This document shows, in pieces, positions 48,241 to 56,919 of a stretch of 64,000 bases of DNA; the first letter of the stretch is position 1, and every line of letters starts with the position of its first letter. A model generated the notes under the pieces. It made no database searches, was not told the DNA's origin, and saw nothing but the letters and a program-made list of their open reading frames with translations. The stretch is from DATBLE01 sp963841405 (GTDB taxonomy: Bacteria > Actinomycetota > Thermoleophilia > Gaiellales > Gaiellaceae): the NCBI GenBank assembly GCA_963841405.1, contig CAWJCM010000007.1:124001-188000 (forward strand). The letters are read 5' to 3'. The translations under genes were made by a program, and so were the position numbers.

Positions 48241-49190
48241 GCGGCCGCCCGCTCGTACACGGCCCGGGTCTCGGTCGCGACCCGCTCCCACGTGAACTGC
48301 GCAGCCCGCTCGTGGCCACGGATACGCAGATCGTCGCGCCGGGCCGCAGCCTCCTCGATCCCCGCAGCGATCGCCGCCGGGTCGCGCGGGTCGACCAGGA
48401 CCGCCGCCCCACCCGCGACCTCCGCGGTCGCCCCGCCGGCGCTGGTGACGACCGGGGTACCGCACGCCATCGCCTCCAGCACCGGGATCCCGAAGCCCTC
48501 GTAGAGCGAGGGATAGACGAGGCACAGTGCTCCCCGATAGAGGGCTGCGAGCTCCTCGTCGGAGACCCGGCCCAGCCAGCCGTCGACCTGGACATCGCCC
48601 CAGCCGCTCGCCCCGACGACCCTCAGCGGCACCCCGAGGCGCTGCGCGGCCTCCTGTGCCGCGGCCAGATTCTTGCGCGGCTCCAGGGTCCCGACCGCGA
48701 GCACGTACTCACTCTCCGCCGCCGGGCCGTTCGCGACGAACGGTGGGCCGACCGCGTTCGGGATCACGTCGATCCGCTCGGCGGGCACGCCGAGCAGCTC
48801 GACGATCTCGCCGCGGGTGAACTCCGAGACCGCGATCACGCGCCTCGCCGCCCGCGCCACCCTGGGGACGACAAGGCGGCTGTAGCGCCGCGTCCACTGG
48901 TTGAACGTCTCCGGGTGGCGTAGGACGGCGAGGTCGTGGACCGTTACTACCAGAGGCACGTCACTGTGGAAAGGCCCCCGGAACGTCGGGCAGTGAAGCA
49001 CGTCGAGCCCGCGAGCCTTCCGCGGAAGCCCGATCGGATACCACCACGCGTCGCGGACGATGGTCGCCGGCCGCGTGCGCCCACCCCAGGAGAACCGTTC
49101 GTACTCGTTGTGGGCGAGGAGCGCGCGGATGTACCGGGCCGTGCCGGCCCGTGTCTGGACGAGCGGAGAGGTGTCGAGGCCTACGCGCAT
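48237..49190 (-). CDS. family 4-type glycosyltransferase (GT-B)
   Basis: The 317-residue enzyme opens with RVGLDTSPLVQTRAGTARYIRALL and has VVTVHDLAVLRHPETFNQWTRRY, RRVIAVSEFTRGEIVELLGVPAERIDVIPNAV, VLAVGTLEPRKNLAAA and EGFGIPVLEAMACGTPVV. Similar to both neighbours, suggesting local duplication. ATG 49190 overlaps the upstream gene end by 10 bp. Confidence 0.88.
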   Translation of the reverse strand: MRVGLDTSPLVQTRAGTARYIRALLAHNEYERFSWGGRTRPATIVRDAWWYPIGLPRKARGLDVLHCPTFRGPFHSDVPLVVTVHDLAVLRHPETFNQWTRRYSRLVVPRVARAARRVIAVSEFTRGEIVELLGVPAERIDVIPNAVGPPFVANGPAAESEYVLAVGTLEPRKNLAAAQEAAQRLGVPLRVVGASGWGDVQVDGWLGRVSDEELAALYRGALCLVYPSLYEGFGIPVLEAMACGTPVVTSAGGATAEVAGGAAVLVDPRDPAAIAAGIEEAAARRDDLRIRGHERAAQFTWERVATETRAVYERAAA

Positions 49191-50239
49191 CGGCTGAACG
49201 CCTGCAGCATGACGCGGCCCGTCTCGTCCCAGCGGAAGCGCGCCGCGTGCGCCAGCCCGCGCGGAACGAGCCGGTCGCGACGGCGAAGCGCCTCCTCGAG
49301 CGCGGCGCCGATCGCCGCAGGGTCGTCCGGGTCGGCACGCAGGGCGGCGTCGCCCGCAGCCTCGTCCATCGACGGATGACCGGATGCCACGACCGGCAAG
49401 CCCGTGGCCATCGCCTCGACGATCGGGATCCCGAAACCCTCGAACCGCGAGGGGTAGACGAACACGGCGGCGCCTCGGTACAGACGCGCGAGCTCGGCGC
49501 CGCGGACATAGCCGAGCCGGATCACGTCGGGCCGGTCGAGCGACGGCTGCGGCCCCCAGCCCTCCGCTCCGACCACCGCGAGCGCGTGGCCGTCCGGCAG
49601 GGGCGCGGCGAGCAGCGTCTCCAAGTTCTTGCGCGGCTCGAGCGTCGCGACCGTGAGGACGTACGGCCGGCCCAGATCGGCTCGCTCGCCCTCCGCGGCG
49701 AGGTCGACGCCCGGGTATGCGACCACCACCTTCTCCGGCGCCACGCCGAGCAGCTCGACCACCTCGCCCTTCGTGAACTCCGAGTTGACGAAGATCACGT
49801 CGCAGGTGCGCGCAGCGTTCCGGTACTTCGCGCCGTGCATCCGCTTCGTCCGGCCCTGCACCCACTCGGGGAACCGCAGCGGCACGAGGTCGTGCACCAT
49901 CGTCGAGCGGATCCCGCTCCGCTGCGGCGGGTACATCCAGTCGGAGAAGTGCAGCACGTCGACCGGCCCCAGGAACCGCTCCACCGGCGGCCACGCGACC
50001 CGGCTCCAGGCCTGGCGCCAGTGATGCGCGAACGGCAGGATGCGCAGCCGCGGCTCGACCGGGATGCCGGCGAGGGCCTCCGGGATGCGCTTCTTCCCCT
50101 GCGGGCTGGTCGGCGCGAACGGGACGACCTCGTGCTCGGAGCCCACCGCCTCGACCAGCCCGGCGAGCGAGCCGCGGATGTAGTTGCCCACCCCGGTCCG
50201 CGGATGGGAGAGCGGCGAGACGTCGAACGCGATCCGCAC
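49181..50239 (-). CDS. family 4-type glycosyltransferase (GT-B)
   Basis: The 352-residue enzyme opens at GTG 50239 with RIAFDVSPLSHPRTGVGNYIRGSLAGL, then STMVHDLVPLRFPEWVQGRTKRMH, DVIFVNSEFTKGEVVELLGV, VLTVATLEPRKNLETLLAA and EGFGIPIVEAMATGLPVVA. The stop of the GT-C gene lies one base upstream. Mannosyltransferase-like by overall pattern; specificity not deducible. Confidence 0.88.
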   Translation of the reverse strand: MRIAFDVSPLSHPRTGVGNYIRGSLAGLVEAVGSEHEVVPFAPTSPQGKKRIPEALAGIPVEPRLRILPFAHHWRQAWSRVAWPPVERFLGPVDVLHFSDWMYPPQRSGIRSTMVHDLVPLRFPEWVQGRTKRMHGAKYRNAARTCDVIFVNSEFTKGEVVELLGVAPEKVVVAYPGVDLAAEGERADLGRPYVLTVATLEPRKNLETLLAAPLPDGHALAVVGAEGWGPQPSLDRPDVIRLGYVRGAELARLYRGAAVFVYPSRFEGFGIPIVEAMATGLPVVASGHPSMDEAAGDAALRADPDDPAAIGAALEEALRRRDRLVPRGLAHAARFRWDETGRVMLQAFSRCA

Positions 50240-50240
50240 G

Positions 50241-52337
50241 CTAGGGCTTGTAGGTGAACTGCGTGAAGTGGACGCCGAGCTCGCGCGGATCGGGGTTCTG
50301 GCCGTTCGTGATCATCTTCGGGATCGCTGTCGGGGAGACGGTGAAGCGCACGACGCACGCCTCGCCGTGACGGACGAGCGGCACGGTCAGCAGCTCGGTC
50401 GCCGTCGGCGCGACGCTCGCGCGTCCGACCCGCCGGCCGTCGACCGACGCGACCACGGTGGTCGGCTTCGTGAACAGCCCCGGATCGCTCTGCAGCGTGA
50501 CGGTGACCGAGCCGCCGCGGCAGCCCAGCCGCGTGTACGTGACCTCCGGGCCGGACCACGTGTCCTGCGGGTAGAGCCCGTCGACCCGGGAGACCTGCCG
50601 CAGCGGGCCGAAGATCCGCCGCAGGACGATCCCCTTGCGCGCGTCCTGGGCGACGACCTGCCCGCCCACGTCGACGGTGCCGTCCGTGAGCACGTAGTCG
50701 GCGTCGACGACCTTCCCGTCCGGCCCGCGCATCAGCCCCGTCTCTCGGTCGGTGGTCAGCGGCTGCTCGGGGAGGTCGCCCTGGAGCGGCGCGCTCGTGT
50801 AGTAGAAGTGCCGCACGCTGCGGTTGAAGAACTCGTTCTCCCACACCGAGTACTTGTCGGTGTTGCCGGACCAGATCAGCGTCACCTGCGCGTCGCGGCC
50901 GGCGGCGCGATCGACCCAGTCGGGGTGCGGGGCGGTGATCCCCTGGAACAGGTCGAGGATCGAAGCCTGCCGGTACTTGCCCTCGATCGGCTTCTGCGAG
51001 ACCCAGAAGTACGCGAACACCAGTAGCGGCACGACCAGCGCGTAGCGCACGGGCACGAGCAGGAACAGTAGGCACGCGCCGAGCGAGGCGACGAGCACGA
51101 CCCAGTGCAGCTTCCCGATCCCGCCGAACGACGGCGCAATCGACCACAGCGGCAGGAGCGCCGTCGTGTCGGAGACGGCCGGCAGGCCGATCAGCTTCGT
51201 GTAGGGCAGGACGGTCACGAGCGCGACCGAGCCGGCGGCAACCGGCCAGGCGATCGCCCGCGGCCGCGGGCAGAGCCGCTCGACCCAGAGCATCAGTGCG
51301 GTCAGGAAGAGCGGCGCGACGTAGAACATGTTCCGCTCCTCGACACGGAGTGACTGCTCCGAGGCGAACGCCGCCACGAGCAGGACGAGCCAGAACGAGA
51401 GCGTGACGGCGGCGGCCAGGAAGGCCCGCTCCGGGCGCGGCCGGCCTCGGGGGGTCAGCGCGAGGACGACGAGCGCGACGAACGGCACGACCCCCAGCGA
51501 CAGGATCAGCTCCTCCCAGTGGTAGAGCCACCAGTGGAAGACGCCGCCGGCCGTGTAGCCGGCATGCCCGGCGACCTCGTAGGCGCCGAACACGCCGAAG
51601 ATCGAGGCGCCTCGCGCCACCTGCACGACCACGACGAGCAGCACCGCCGCGGCGCCCGCGGCGAAGAACCACCGGAACTCGCGCAGCGCCCGCCGGCCGG
51701 AGACGAGGAACGGCGCGGTCGCCAGCGCCGGCAGGATCGCCACCGCCTGCGCGCGGGTCAGGTACGCGAGCACGAATGCCCCGAACAGGAAGAGCGTGCG
51801 GCGCAGGTCCGGCCGCTCGAGCCAGAGCACCATCGCCAGCGCGGCGAGCAGGAACGCCGGGTAGAACGCGTTCTCGGTCATCAGCATCCCGGCGAAGAGC
51901 AGCGTCGGCACCGACATCGCCAGCACCGCCGCCCCGAACGCGAACGGTCGCGAGCACACGCGGCGTGCGAGCAGGTACGCGGGAATCGCTGCCAGCGAGA
52001 CGACCACGGCGTTGATCGCCTTCGCCGCCGCATACGCCTGCGGGACGCGTTCGAACAGCGCCCACGCCGGGCTGAGCAGCGCCGGATAGACGAGCCCGTA
52101 GGCGGCGGTGTGCTCGCCGCGGAGCAGGAACCGGCCGGCGTCCGCGAAGCTCTTGGCGAGCTCGGAGTAGACGAGCTCGTCGACCATGATCCAGGGCGCG
52201 ACGATCCGCCTCGCGAGCGCGTAGCGGATCCCGGCGGACACGATCACGAGACCGGCGACCCAGGCCCACGTCGGGATCGCGCGGACGAGCTCGACCGCGC
52301 GCGCCCGGGGTGACGCCGGCGCCGCGCTAGTCGCCAA
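50241..52337 (-). CDS. GT-C-type multi-spanning membrane glycosyltransferase-like protein
   Basis: The 698-residue protein has about a dozen transmembrane segments, APWIMVDELVYSELAKSFADAGRF with the GT-C acidic motif in the first loop, and a C-terminal domain with HPDWVDRAAGRDAQVTLIWSGN and ENEFFNRSVRHFYY. It is a paralogue of the proteins at 16715 and 43089. TTG 52337 overlaps the end of the upstream glycosyltransferase by 11 bp; the frame is open further but the extra residues look non-coding. Likely extracytoplasmic sugar transfer within the glycan operon. Confidence 0.75.
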   Translation of the reverse strand: MATSAAPASPRARAVELVRAIPTWAWVAGLVIVSAGIRYALARRIVAPWIMVDELVYSELAKSFADAGRFLLRGEHTAAYGLVYPALLSPAWALFERVPQAYAAAKAINAVVVSLAAIPAYLLARRVCSRPFAFGAAVLAMSVPTLLFAGMLMTENAFYPAFLLAALAMVLWLERPDLRRTLFLFGAFVLAYLTRAQAVAILPALATAPFLVSGRRALREFRWFFAAGAAAVLLVVVVQVARGASIFGVFGAYEVAGHAGYTAGGVFHWWLYHWEELILSLGVVPFVALVVLALTPRGRPRPERAFLAAAVTLSFWLVLLVAAFASEQSLRVEERNMFYVAPLFLTALMLWVERLCPRPRAIAWPVAAGSVALVTVLPYTKLIGLPAVSDTTALLPLWSIAPSFGGIGKLHWVVLVASLGACLLFLLVPVRYALVVPLLVFAYFWVSQKPIEGKYRQASILDLFQGITAPHPDWVDRAAGRDAQVTLIWSGNTDKYSVWENEFFNRSVRHFYYTSAPLQGDLPEQPLTTDRETGLMRGPDGKVVDADYVLTDGTVDVGGQVVAQDARKGIVLRRIFGPLRQVSRVDGLYPQDTWSGPEVTYTRLGCRGGSVTVTLQSDPGLFTKPTTVVASVDGRRVGRASVAPTATELLTVPLVRHGEACVVRFTVSPTAIPKMITNGQNPDPRELGVHFTQFTYKP

Positions 52338-53535
52338 GGCCGACCTCGCGGAGCCGCGCGGCCAGCCCGGCCGCTTCGTCCCCGTCCATGCCGATCTCGG
52401 CGGCGGCAGAAGCAACCTCGTGCAGCACGCGGTCCTGTACCACGGTTCCCCCTGCGAAGGTCTCCAACGCTGCGGCGTAGGCCTCGGCGACGCGGTCGAC
52501 CCGGTGGTCGCGTTCGACCAGCTCTCGTGCACGTTCGCCCATCGATGCCCGCACGTCCGGGTCTGCGAGGGCCTCGAGCGCGGCGAGCAGGGTGTCCTCC
52601 TCGCACTCGTCCACCGGCACCGCGATCACCGCGTCGGAAGGCAGTTCCGAGAACCAGCCGACGTCGCTGACGACGAGCGGCTTGCCGAGCGACAGCGCCC
52701 TGATCGCGCTCCCCGAGGTCTCGCCCATCGTCGGCGAGCGGAGCGAGACGATCGCGTCGCAGGCCGCCATCAGCGACCAGAGCTCGTCCTCCGGGACGTA
52801 GTCGCGGTGCTCGACGCCTTCGGGCAGCTCCAGCCGGTCGAGCCGGACGGCGAGCGAGCCGACGAGCAGCAGCCTCGCCCCGCGCCGACGCTCGCGGAGA
52901 CGTTCGAACGCCGCGACGAGCTCCGCGATGCGCTTGGTCTCGTTCAGGTGGCCGAAGCAGCCGTACAGCGGGTCGCCCTGGACCGCAGCCGCCTGCGTCG
53001 CGGGCAGCGGCCACGCCGGATGCGGGATCCGGGCGATCGGCCCGCGGAAGCCCGATTCCCGAGCCCGCCGCTCCACGTAGTGCGAGTGCACGATCAGCCC
53101 GGTGGCGTGCTCGATCACCTCTCCGGCAAGAGGGAAGTCCTCGGGCCGCGTCTCCCACAGCGGCGGCAGCTTGTTGTCGAGCACCGCGTAGGCGAGCAGC
53201 CGCCCGACCAGCCCGTCCTCGCGCTCCATCGCCGCCAGGTAGCCGGCGGCGTCTCCGCGGGCGAACGTCAGGCCGACGACGAGGTGGTGGAGCACGAAGT
53301 CGTGCAGCACGACGACGCCGGGGCGGCGGCGGAGCGCCTCGACGATCCAGCCGTGCGCCTCGGCGTCGTTGCCGACGTGGTACAGGGCGATGTCGGCTTG
53401 CGGGTCGCGCCGGAACCGGCCTGGTCGCGCGAGGACGACGTCGATCCGCTTCTCCAGCTCCGGCAGGAGCAGCGCCGAGTAGTCGGCGATCCCCGAACGG
53501 GACGGCGGCAGGGGCGAGTAGTAGGCGACCTTCAT
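52327..53535 (-). CDS. GT-B glycosyltransferase, tandem paralogue 1
   Basis: The 402-residue protein opens with KVAYYSPLPPSRSGIADYSA and has VVVLHDFVLHHLVVGLTFARGD, ATGLIVHSHYVERRAR, YGCFGHLNETKRIAELVAAFERL and PTMGETSGSAIRALSLGKPLVVSDVG (E-x7 donor site). It is nearly colinear with the next gene upstream (53532-54629), with the same opening, so the pair is a tandem duplication; this copy has about 40 extra C-terminal residues. ATG 53535 overlaps the upstream stop by 4 bp. Confidence 0.87.
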   Translation of the reverse strand: MKVAYYSPLPPSRSGIADYSALLLPELEKRIDVVLARPGRFRRDPQADIALYHVGNDAEAHGWIVEALRRRPGVVVLHDFVLHHLVVGLTFARGDAAGYLAAMEREDGLVGRLLAYAVLDNKLPPLWETRPEDFPLAGEVIEHATGLIVHSHYVERRARESGFRGPIARIPHPAWPLPATQAAAVQGDPLYGCFGHLNETKRIAELVAAFERLRERRRGARLLLVGSLAVRLDRLELPEGVEHRDYVPEDELWSLMAACDAIVSLRSPTMGETSGSAIRALSLGKPLVVSDVGWFSELPSDAVIAVPVDECEEDTLLAALEALADPDVRASMGERARELVERDHRVDRVAEAYAAALETFAGGTVVQDRVLHEVASAAAEIGMDGDEAAGLAARLREVGLGD

Positions 53536-54629
53536 GCGGCATGCAGTGACAGGCTCGAGCCTGTCACTGCCTCGTGCAGTGCGGCGGCGTAGAGGTCTGC
53601 CGTCCGATCGAGGCGGTGCTCGGTTGCGGCAACGCGCCCGGCGGCGGCGCTCATCTGCTCGTTCCGGGCGGCGTGCTCGATCGCCGCGACCAGCGCGTCG
53701 ACCTCGCCCTGCCCGACGGGCACCTTGAGGGCGACCTCGTCCGGAAGCTCCGAGAACGAGCCGACATCGCTGACCACGAGCGGCTTCCCCAGCGAGAGAG
53801 CGCGCACCGCGGCGGCGGAGGTCTCGCCCATCGTCGGCCAGCGCAGCGAGACGACGACGTCGCAGGCGGCCAGCAGCGACCAGAGCTCGTCCTCGGGGAC
53901 GTAGTCGCGGCGAATGACGCCGTCGGGCAGGTCGATGCGGGGAAGCCGAGGCGACCAGGAGCCGACCAACAGAAGGCGGGCGCCGGGGTCGAGGCGCTCG
54001 ACCGCGTCCAGGAGCTGGGGGATGCGCTTGCTCTCGTTGACATGGCCGAAGCAGCCGACGAGGGGGTCACCCTGGACTGCGGCGGGCTCGATCGGAGGCA
54101 CGGGCCACGCCGGCATCGGCACTTGCCAGATCGGCCCGGCATAACCGGCGTCGCGCGCCCCGTCAGCGACGTAGCGCGAATGCACGATCAGCCCCGCGGC
54201 GAGGTCGAGCACCCCCCGGGCGAGCGGGAACTCCGGTGCGCGCGTCTCCCAGAGCGGCTTGATCCGGCCCTCCTGAACCGCGTGGCCGAGCAGGCGTCCG
54301 ACCAGACCGGCATCCCGCTCCAGGGCAGCGCAGTAGCCCTCGAGGTCGCCACGGGCAAGCGTGATCCCCGAGACGAGATGGTGGAGCACGAACTCGTGCA
54401 GCACGACGACGCCCGGCCGGCGGCGGAGCGCCTCGACGATCCAGCCGTGCTCGACCGGGTCGTTGCCGACGTGGTACAGGCAGACATCGGCCTTCGGCGC
54501 CCGCCGGAACCGACCGGGGCGGGCGACGACCACATCCACCCGTTCCTCGAGCGCCGGAAGGAGCAGCGCCGAGTAGTCGGCGATCCCCGACCGCGACGGC
54601 GGCAGCGGCGAGTAATAGGCGACCCGCAT
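53532..54629 (-). CDS. GT-B glycosyltransferase, tandem paralogue 2
   Basis: The 365-residue protein opens with RVAYYSPLPPSRSGIADYSA and follows its downstream twin closely: VVVLHEFVLHHLVSGITLARGD, VQGDPLVGCFGHVNESKRIPQLLDAV, DYVPEDELWSLLAACDVVVSLRWPTMGETSAAAVRALSLGKPLVVSDVG. The last residues (TGSSLSLHAA) are encoded by a 28-bp palindrome. Its ATG overlaps the upstream gene's TGA by one base. Confidence 0.87.
   Translation of the reverse strand: MRVAYYSPLPPSRSGIADYSALLLPALEERVDVVVARPGRFRRAPKADVCLYHVGNDPVEHGWIVEALRRRPGVVVLHEFVLHHLVSGITLARGDLEGYCAALERDAGLVGRLLGHAVQEGRIKPLWETRAPEFPLARGVLDLAAGLIVHSRYVADGARDAGYAGPIWQVPMPAWPVPPIEPAAVQGDPLVGCFGHVNESKRIPQLLDAVERLDPGARLLLVGSWSPRLPRIDLPDGVIRRDYVPEDELWSLLAACDVVVSLRWPTMGETSAAAVRALSLGKPLVVSDVGSFSELPDEVALKVPVGQGEVDALVAAIEHAARNEQMSAAAGRVAATEHRLDRTADLYAAALHEAVTGSSLSLHAA
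53543..53570. repeat. perfect 28-bp palindrome at the junction of the tandem glycosyltransferases
   Basis: GCAGTGACAGGCTC followed directly by its exact reverse complement. It encodes the last residues of one gene, eight bases before the start of the next. As RNA it would fold beside the downstream start codon. Confidence 0.75.
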
Positions 54630-55630
54630 CAGCTCAGCAGTCTGTCGATGGTGGAGTCCCAGGTGACGCGGGCGGCGAGCTCGCGGCCCGCGCGGCCCCA
54701 GGTCGCCGCGTCGGCGGCGTTCAGCCGTGCGAAGGCGGCTGCCACCGACTCGGCGCGCGGCTCGGCGACGAGGCCGGTGGCGCCGTCCGTGACCACCTCG
54801 AGCGGGCCGCCTGCGTCGGTCGTGGTGACGACCGGCTTCCCGGCGCGGAACGCCTCGTACGGCACCATCCCGAAGTCCTCGTCGACGGGCGCGTAGAAGA
54901 CGGCGAGGCAGCGGGCGTAGAGATCGGTCAGCTCCTCGTCGGAGACGCGGCCCGCGAAGCGGACGGCGCCGTGAGCCAGCGACTCGAGCCGCTCGCGATC
55001 GGACCCGTCGCCCGCGACAACCACGCGGGTGCCGCTCCTCTTCGCCGCGTCGATCAGCAGGTCGATGCGCTTGGCCCGGTCGAGCCTGCCGACCGAGAGA
55101 ACGAAGTCACCGTACCCTTCGCAGCGGTACGGCAGGTCCTGCGGCGGGTGCGGCATCACCTCCGCTTCGAGCCCGGTCGAGCGCCGGAGCCGCTCGGCGA
55201 CGTTGCGCGACGTCGCGAAGACCTTGCGCGCTTCGCCGAGCGCCACCCGGTCGAGCTGCTGGACCTTGCGCCGGATCGCGCGCTCCTCGGGCGACTCGCC
55301 GAACTGGCCGAGGGCGGTTCGGTCGAGCTCGTACGCCTGGCGGAACTGATGGACGAGCCAGACCACCTTGTTCGGGTGGCGGACGACGTACGAGGGGAAC
55401 TTGGTCGCGATCACGAGGTCGATGCGGCGGCCGTCCGCTTCCTCGAGGTCGAGCAGCCGCCAGAGGAACGTCTGCGTCAGGACGCGCTCGCCGGGATACC
55501 ACTTGAACGGGACGCTGACGAGGTCGGCGTCGTGGCCGCGGCGTTGGAGCTCGGCGACCAGGTCGTCGGTGAAGATCTCGACTCCGCCCCGGGCGAAGGC
55601 GATCTGTGGACGGCAGACGGCGATCCTCAA
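54629..55630 (-). CDS. family 4-type glycosyltransferase (GT-B)
   Basis: The 333-residue enzyme opens at TTG 55630 (RIAVCRPQIAFARGGVEIFTDDLVAELQRRGHDADL) and overlaps the methyltransferase stop (TTGA). Features: VLSVGRLDRAKRIDLLIDAAK near 170, VVVAGDGSDRERLESLA, DLYARCLAVFYAPVDEDFGMVPYEAFRAGKPVVTT (donor-binding Glu pair) and GPLEVVTDGATGLV. The earlier VWLVHQFRQAYELDRT stretch is typical of this subgroup. Confidence 0.88.
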   Translation of the reverse strand: MRIAVCRPQIAFARGGVEIFTDDLVAELQRRGHDADLVSVPFKWYPGERVLTQTFLWRLLDLEEADGRRIDLVIATKFPSYVVRHPNKVVWLVHQFRQAYELDRTALGQFGESPEERAIRRKVQQLDRVALGEARKVFATSRNVAERLRRSTGLEAEVMPHPPQDLPYRCEGYGDFVLSVGRLDRAKRIDLLIDAAKRSGTRVVVAGDGSDRERLESLAHGAVRFAGRVSDEELTDLYARCLAVFYAPVDEDFGMVPYEAFRAGKPVVTTTDAGGPLEVVTDGATGLVAEPRAESVAAAFARLNAADAATWGRAGRELAARVTWDSTIDRLLS

Positions 55631-56730
55631 GTTCTGGCGACGATCGCGTAGTCGAGCGGCGCGAACAGGATCTCGCGGACCCGCTCGTCGACGTCGTCGG
55701 CATGGCGCGGCGCGTTGAGGAAGCGGGTCTCGATCGCGCGGAAGCCCGCCTGCTTCGCCAGGAGCTCGAGCGTCTCGGGAACGAGCGGCTGGGCGTGCGT
55801 CAGGTCGGCGAAGTAGGAACGGATGGCGAGCGGCGAGAGCGGGTTGATCGTCTCGGCGACCAGCAGGCCGCCGGGGCGCAGCTTTCGGGCGGCGAGCTCG
55901 AGGAAGCGGAAGAGGGTGGCCGCCGGCAAGTGCTCCACCACCTGGCCGGCAAAGATCCCGCCGAGGCACGCGTCGGGGAGCTGCTCAAGGTGCGCGAGCA
56001 CGTCGGCCTGCTCGACCTGCAGGCCCTCACCACGGGCGTAGGCGACCATGTCCGCGTCCGCGTCGACTCCGCGCGCTTCGATCCCGGCGTCGGCCAGCAG
56101 CCCGAGCAGCTCGCCCCGGCCGCAGCCGACGTCGAGCACGGGCGCCGCGTCACGGAAGTCGTCGACGTAGGGGCGCTGGCGTTCACGGATCTGCTCCGTG
56201 GAGCCGCGCATCCGCGCCTCGAACGCGAAGTAGTCGGGCACGGCGGCCGCGGCCGGCTGGGCGGCGACCGTGGCGGGCGCGGCATTTGCGCCGGCGCCGC
56301 GCCGCTCGACGCGCGTCAGGCGTTCCTCCAGCTCGCCCAGCGCGCGTGCCGCTTCCTCGCGCGAGCGCTCGTTCCGGTCGACCTCCTCGAGGACGCCGTC
56401 GACGAGCTTCAGCACGACGTCGTTGAACATGCGCTGCTCGTGCGCCAGCGGCTCGACGTACCAGCGGAGCAGCGGTCGCAGGAGCTTCTTGACCGGGTAG
56501 GCGACCCGGCCCTTCAGCCCCGGCCTGCGCTCGAGCGGCCGGTCGGCCGAGACCGCCCAGAGCCGTTCGGCTCGGTGTCGCGCGGCGAGCAGCCGGCCCC
56601 TCCCTTCGCCCGCGCCGTTCGGCCCGCCCGCGAGCTCCTCACGTAGCCGAGCGACGAGCGCCTCGACGTCGATCTCCGCCGGCGGGGAAACCCCTGCCGA
56701 GGCGCGGTTCGTCGACTCGATCCCGGGCAT
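55627..56730 (-). CDS. SAM-dependent methyltransferase with N-terminal helical region
   Basis: The 367-residue protein has an N-terminal helical/coiled-coil part (EIDVEALVARLREEL; NERSREEAARALGELEERLTRVERR) and a C-terminal methyltransferase domain: APVLDVGCGRGELLGLLADAGIEARGVDAD near residue 198, IFAGQVVEHLPAATLFRFLELAARKLRPGGLLVAETINPLSP near 260. Similar proteins are seen with O-antigen clusters, where they methylate the growing end. ATG 56730 is chosen (PGIESTN); the frame is open upstream without a better start. Confidence 0.82.
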   Translation of the reverse strand: MPGIESTNRASAGVSPPAEIDVEALVARLREELAGGPNGAGEGRGRLLAARHRAERLWAVSADRPLERRPGLKGRVAYPVKKLLRPLLRWYVEPLAHEQRMFNDVVLKLVDGVLEEVDRNERSREEAARALGELEERLTRVERRGAGANAAPATVAAQPAAAAVPDYFAFEARMRGSTEQIRERQRPYVDDFRDAAPVLDVGCGRGELLGLLADAGIEARGVDADADMVAYARGEGLQVEQADVLAHLEQLPDACLGGIFAGQVVEHLPAATLFRFLELAARKLRPGGLLVAETINPLSPLAIRSYFADLTHAQPLVPETLELLAKQAGFRAIETRFLNAPRHADDVDERVREILFAPLDYAIVART

Positions 56731-56819
56731 CGACGCATTGTAGAAGCGCGCGATTACGGCTCTGTTAGCTCGTTCCAGCCCTCGGCAGGGAGCACCCCTG
56801 TGGACGAGTCGTTGCACAA

Positions 56820-56858
56820 ACGTTTCAGTTCCAGTCTCAGAGACTGGGTGTGAAACGT
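56820..56858. promoter_or_regulatory. two-part hairpin in the divergent glycan promoter region
   Basis: ACGTTTCA, three bases, an 8-1-8 palindrome (CCAGTCTC-A-GAGACTGG), three bases, TGAAACGT. All parts are centred on 56839. It lies in the 189-bp gap between the divergent genes at 56730 and 56920, and could be an operator or an RNA structure. Confidence 0.5.
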
Positions 56859-56919
56859 CACGAGCTCCAGTATGGCTCTTGGAGGCAGGTCGATCTCGGG
56901 CGCCTGCTTAACTCGGCCC

